Assembly (NCBI GenBank): GCA_026390015.1
Contig: JAPLGS010000157.1
Span: 9,782 to 73,781 of the forward strand
Direction: 5' to 3'
Source: Chloroflexota bacterium
Lineage (GTDB): Bacteria; Chloroflexota; Anaerolineae; Anaerolineales; Villigracilaceae
DNA: 64,000 bases
The notes under the pieces are model-generated. The model was given only the letters and a program-made list of their open reading frames with translations. It did not search any database and was not told where the DNA came from. The translations under genes were made by a program, and so were the position numbers. Below, one piece after another: positions 60,795-64,000 of the stretch; position 1 is the stretch's first letter; each line of letters begins with the position of its first letter.

Positions 60795-63608
60795 ATGCTA
60801 CTCTCTCGCGCTTCCCGTCTCAAATATAAATTTTCCGCGGATTTTTTCCGCCCGGACGGACATGTGATCTTCACCGATCTTGCCTCCGCCCGTGCCTTCG
60901 CCTCTCAAATGTCCACGCCGAATGCCGACCCCGCATCCGCCACGGATTTATATGCGCTTTCGCTGCTTGATGAGGCGTACCACATCCTCCTCAAACATTT
61001 TTATAGCAGATTCGCCGGCGTGATGGAACGCGCCATGGGAATTCTGCAATCCAACCTCGGCTCAAAATATGACTTAACCCTCAGTAAATTTACCGAAGAA
61101 TTTCCGCCTTTATCAGTCTTTCGAGGCGAAGTGACGGCTGACGCATATCTCTCAAGCAATGTTTCAAGTCTCGCTGATTTTGGACGGGGCGTACGCGCCG
61201 CCGCCATTGAAGAAATGTTGTTGATCAATAACTCAAACAGCAATCCAGCAGTGATCCGCTATAAAGATTTAATTGACGAATCTGTGATGAGTGGATCAGC
61301 GTATAAAGAATTATTGCAGCACTTGCTGGGTTTCTTCGCGCGTCAACCTGGTTTTGACAATGGAGAATTTGCGCAGGGCGAGACCCTGATTGACATTCTC
61401 GCCGCTCCGATCAAAGCCTCGCCAGATTCTTTGGAAGGCCAGTTGCGCTTCGTCGTGGAAAAATGGGGCTATTTGCTTGGCGAAACATTCTCGGTCCGCA
61501 TAATGCGCGGATTGGATTATCTGCGCGAGGAAGTTATCCGCAAAGGACAAGGCCCAATCGATTCGCAAAAAGCCGAAACGTATGTCCTGAATTTTTCTGG
61601 CAATGATTATGCAGAGTACGAACGCTACAGCCCAGACAAAGACTGGATGCCGCGATTGGTTCTACTTGCCAAGAACACTTATGTCTGGCTGGGACAACTA
61701 TCCAAAAAATATCAACGTGATATAACAACGCTCGATCAAATTCCCGACGAAGAATTAGACCTGCTCGCCTCGCGCGGATTCACAGGCTTATGGCTGATCG
61801 GCCTCTGGGAGCGCAGCCGCGCTTCGCAACGCATCAAACAGCGCATGGGACAGGATGACGCTGTCGCTTCTGCATATTCACTTGATTCGTATGACATCGC
61901 CGATGATCTTGGCGATTGGAACGCATTGAATAACCTGCGCTCCCGTGCCTGGTCGCGCGGCATTCGCCTCTCTGCGGATATGGTTCCAAATCACATGGGT
62001 ATTGATTCTGCCTGGGTCAATGAGCATCCCGATTGGTTTTTGTCTTCTTCTTTTTCTCCATACCCAGCCTATGCATTCGGCTCCGAAAATCTTTCAGACA
62101 ACTCGCGTGTAGGGGTTTACCTCGAAGACCATTACTATAATAAGACTGATGCAGCGGTTGTTTTTCAGCGCCGTGATTTTCAAACTGGCGACGTTCGCTA
62201 TATCTACCACGGCAATGATGGCACATCCTTTCCGTGGAATGATACGGCTCAATTAGATTACACCAACCCCGCAATGCGTGAGGCAGTCATTCAAGTCATT
62301 TTACATGTTGCGCGTAATTTTCCCGTCATTCGTTTTGACGCGGCCATGACTCTCGCCAAGAAGCACATTCAACGACTATGGTTTCCTGAGCCTGGTGCGG
62401 GCGGGGCGATTCCATCACGTTCGCAACATGGCATGACGAAATCTGAGTTCGATGAAAAAGTCCCCGAAGAATTTTGGCGCGAGGTTGTTGACCGCGTTGC
62501 CAAAGAAGTTCCCGATACACTTTTGCTTGCTGAAGCCTTCTGGATGATGGAAGGATATTTTGTCCGCACGCTGGGTATGCACCGCGTATATAACTCCGCG
62601 TTCATGCACATGCTGCGTGACGAAGACAACGCCAAATATCGCCTCGCCATTAAGAGCACGCTTGAATTCGATCCGCAAATTCTTAAGCGTTATGTCAACT
62701 TCATGAACAATCCCGATGAAAAAACCGCCGTTGAGCAATTTGGAAATGGCGACAAATATTTTGGTATCTGCACGGTCTTATCTACATTGCCTGGTCTGCC
62801 CATGTTCGGTCATGGACAAGTGGAAGGCTATTCTGAAAAATATGGGATGGAATTTCGCCGCGCCAAATGGGACGAAACTGCAGACGATGGGCTCATCCGT
62901 GGTCATGAGTGGCGCATCTTCCCGCTCCTTCATCGCCGCTACCTGTTTGCCGACGTCGAGCAGTTCCTACTCTACGACTTTTACTCCCCTAAAGGCGGCG
63001 TAGACGAGCAAGTCTTCGCCTACTCCAACCGCTTCAACGACGAGCGCGGACTGGTCATCTATCACAACAAATTCGCCGACACACGCGGCTGGATCAAAAC
63101 CTCCGCCGCGTATATTAATAAATCTTCAGGGAAAACAATCCGCAAGAACCTCGCCGAAGGACTCGGCTTGCCTCGTGTTGGTCATCAAAGCCACGCTTTC
63201 ATGGATTGGCGCTTCGTTGGTGATGTTGAGTGGAAGACAATTTGTGATCAATTTAATGGCGCGGGTGTACAGTCTATGCAGGATGAATGGGAAAAACTGT
63301 TTAGTGTTGTTGGAGAAGCCAAGCTTGAAGAGAAAATCTTAGCGAAGAAACGAGCTGTTCGTAAAGTTGTAGTGAAGGCGAAGACAGTAAATAGTAAAAA
63401 GAAAGAGACGGTTGGCGTAAAATCAACAACAAAGAAAGCGCCAGTGAAAAAAGCGACTGTAAAAAAGATCGCTCCTTCTAAAGCTAAAAATGAAAAGCAG
63501 CCTGCAACTAAAACGAAGCCGGCTGCGAAGAAAGCAACAGAAAAGAAAACTACCTCTGCAAAGTCAATAAAAAGAAAGCAGACTAATCCGGGCCAAGGTG
63601 ATGATTAA
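60795..63608 (+). CDS. GH13 alpha-amylase-family protein with Lys/Ala-rich C-terminal tail
   Basis: The 937-aa protein has an N-terminal helical domain of about 290 residues, then a GH13 barrel. Region I is SADMVPNHMG, region II (nucleophile Asp) PVIRFDAAMTLAKKH, and region III (acid Glu) LLAEAFWMMEG. Region IV reads FMNNPDEKT, with Pro where the usual His stands. The last 85 or so residues (from about 850) are very rich in Lys, Ala, Thr and Pro (KKAPVKKATVKK and similar), like histone H1 or HU tails. The reaction is not settled; a trehalose-synthase- or maltosyltransferase-like role is possible. Confidence 0.85.
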   Translation: MLLSRASRLKYKFSADFFRPDGHVIFTDLASARAFASQMSTPNADPASATDLYALSLLDEAYHILLKHFYSRFAGVMERAMGILQSNLGSKYDLTLSKFTEEFPPLSVFRGEVTADAYLSSNVSSLADFGRGVRAAAIEEMLLINNSNSNPAVIRYKDLIDESVMSGSAYKELLQHLLGFFARQPGFDNGEFAQGETLIDILAAPIKASPDSLEGQLRFVVEKWGYLLGETFSVRIMRGLDYLREEVIRKGQGPIDSQKAETYVLNFSGNDYAEYERYSPDKDWMPRLVLLAKNTYVWLGQLSKKYQRDITTLDQIPDEELDLLASRGFTGLWLIGLWERSRASQRIKQRMGQDDAVASAYSLDSYDIADDLGDWNALNNLRSRAWSRGIRLSADMVPNHMGIDSAWVNEHPDWFLSSSFSPYPAYAFGSENLSDNSRVGVYLEDHYYNKTDAAVVFQRRDFQTGDVRYIYHGNDGTSFPWNDTAQLDYTNPAMREAVIQVILHVARNFPVIRFDAAMTLAKKHIQRLWFPEPGAGGAIPSRSQHGMTKSEFDEKVPEEFWREVVDRVAKEVPDTLLLAEAFWMMEGYFVRTLGMHRVYNSAFMHMLRDEDNAKYRLAIKSTLEFDPQILKRYVNFMNNPDEKTAVEQFGNGDKYFGICTVLSTLPGLPMFGHGQVEGYSEKYGMEFRRAKWDETADDGLIRGHEWRIFPLLHRRYLFADVEQFLLYDFYSPKGGVDEQVFAYSNRFNDERGLVIYHNKFADTRGWIKTSAAYINKSSGKTIRKNLAEGLGLPRVGHQSHAFMDWRFVGDVEWKTICDQFNGAGVQSMQDEWEKLFSVVGEAKLEEKILAKKRAVRKVVVKAKTVNSKKKETVGVKSTTKKAPVKKATVKKIAPSKAKNEKQPATKTKPAAKKATEKKTTSAKSIKRKQTNPGQGDD

Positions 63609-63782
63609 TGTTTAGGCATCGGCGATGCGCCTTGGGTGGAATCAGGCTTCATATGAAGAGTGATGCATGTAGAATTCAAACCTACAGTTTCTATATGAAT
63701 CTATTTAATTCAAAATTCAGAGTCGCTACTTTCATTGACACTACTATTCCCCCATGGTAAACTATCGGCCGCTCAGTTAATT

Positions 63783-63856
63783 GGTCCCGTGGTGTAGCGG
63801 CCTAACATGCGGCCCTGTCAAGGCCGAGATCGCGGGTTCGAATCCCGTCGGGACCG
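63783..63856 (+). tRNA. tRNA-Asp (anticodon GUC)
   Basis: The acceptor arm GGTCCCG/CGGGACC with discriminator G is clear. The D-arm is GTGTAGCGGCCTAACAT, the anticodon stem GGCCC/GGCC around CTGTCAA gives anticodon GTC at 63817-63819, and the T-arm is CGGGTTCGAATCCCG. CCA is not encoded. A terminator follows. Confidence 0.96.
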
Positions 63857-63889
63857 CAGTGCGTAACATTTTGACAAAGTGGCAAAATG

Positions 63890-63929
63890 CCGACTGATGA
63901 TGAGAAAACTCATCGGAGGTCGGTTTTTT
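63890..63929 (+). terminator. Intrinsic terminator after tRNA-Asp
   Basis: Arms CCGAC/GTCGG and GATGAG/CTCATC surround an AAAA loop and are followed by T6. Confidence 0.85.
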
Positions 63930-63954
63930 GTATTCCGGCTTCAGGAGGACATAT

Positions 63955-64000
63955 ATGTCAGCCGGAAAATCAGATTCAGATCAAGAAAAACTTTTTAGCA
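63955..64000 (+). CDS. Start of a gene cut by the window end
   Basis: The ATG at 63955 follows AGGAGG by 6 nt. The visible 15 codons read MSAGKSDSDQEKLFS and stay open. Too short to identify. Confidence 0.6.
   Translation, partial: MSAGKSDSDQEKLFS

Overview
The window reads as one contiguous stretch of a bacterial chromosome, most likely from a Chloroflexota (Anaerolineae-like) organism. That placement is an inference from gene content and style: a trpG-trpD fusion, an EF-G-like second factor, many lipoproteins with Pro/Thr-rich linkers, secreted SH3b/LysM/SCP/G5 proteins, bifunctional RelA/SpoT, and palindromic REP-type repeats. No 16S gene or species marker is present. The only RNA gene found is tRNA-Asp(GUC) near the right end. 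No transposase, integrase, prophage or CRISPR array was seen.

Region 1 (1-5.9 kb) is the most interesting part. It is a lasso-peptide biosynthetic cluster on the minus strand: cyclase (Asn-synthase-like), HPr-kinase-like kinase, sulfotransferase, PqqD-like B1 (leader binding) and transglutaminase-like B2 (leader protease). A 52-codon precursor gene at 1031-1189 lies last in the operon, before a 13-bp bidirectional terminator. A nucleotidyltransferase-family gene converges on that terminator from the left. Three potential tailoring enzymes therefore surround one small, Ser/Thr/Gly-rich core peptide.

Region 2 (5.9-19 kb) holds a pyruvate-dehydrogenase-type E1alpha/E1beta/E2 operon, a HEAT-repeat protein, a phosphomutase-like metalloenzyme, a methyltransferase, a thioredoxin-like membrane protein whose CxxC motif reads UGA-x-x-C (possible selenocysteine), an EF-G-like GTPase, a MoaD/ThiS carrier with its MoeB-rhodanese activator, a thioesterase and an MFS transporter.

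Region 3 (19-26 kb) is a complete tryptophan operon, trpE-trpGD-trpC-trpF-trpB-trpA. It is preceded by a T-box leader and interrupted by a paired REP palindrome between trpB and trpA. The TrpD part carries a frameshift near its C-terminus.

Region 4 (26-48 kb) mixes envelope and housekeeping genes (aminotransferase, SCP-LysM protein, patatin, esterase, a damaged L,D-transpeptidase, CcdA, pgeF-yggS-yggT-DUF167, lytic transglycosylase, polyamine-type binding protein). It also holds a SAM by-product salvage block (class II aldolase, mtnA, PfkB kinase, ahcY) and a block of rsmA, an LCP protein and a G5/3D protein.

Region 5 (48-64 kb) contains a VKOR protein, a moeA 3' remnant, relA/spoT, two tandem paralogous sensor kinases with one NarL-type regulator (the second kinase has lost its phospho-acceptor His), a large membrane histidine kinase, a GH13 protein with a histone-H1-like Lys/Ala tail, and tRNA-Asp.

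A recurring feature is a TANNNT box exactly 6 nt before the ATG of several genes with no Shine-Dalgarno sequence, which points to frequent leaderless transcripts. Three coding sequences are interrupted (thioredoxin UGA, TrpD frameshift, L,D-transpeptidase deletion/frameshift). Each could be real biology or an assembly error.
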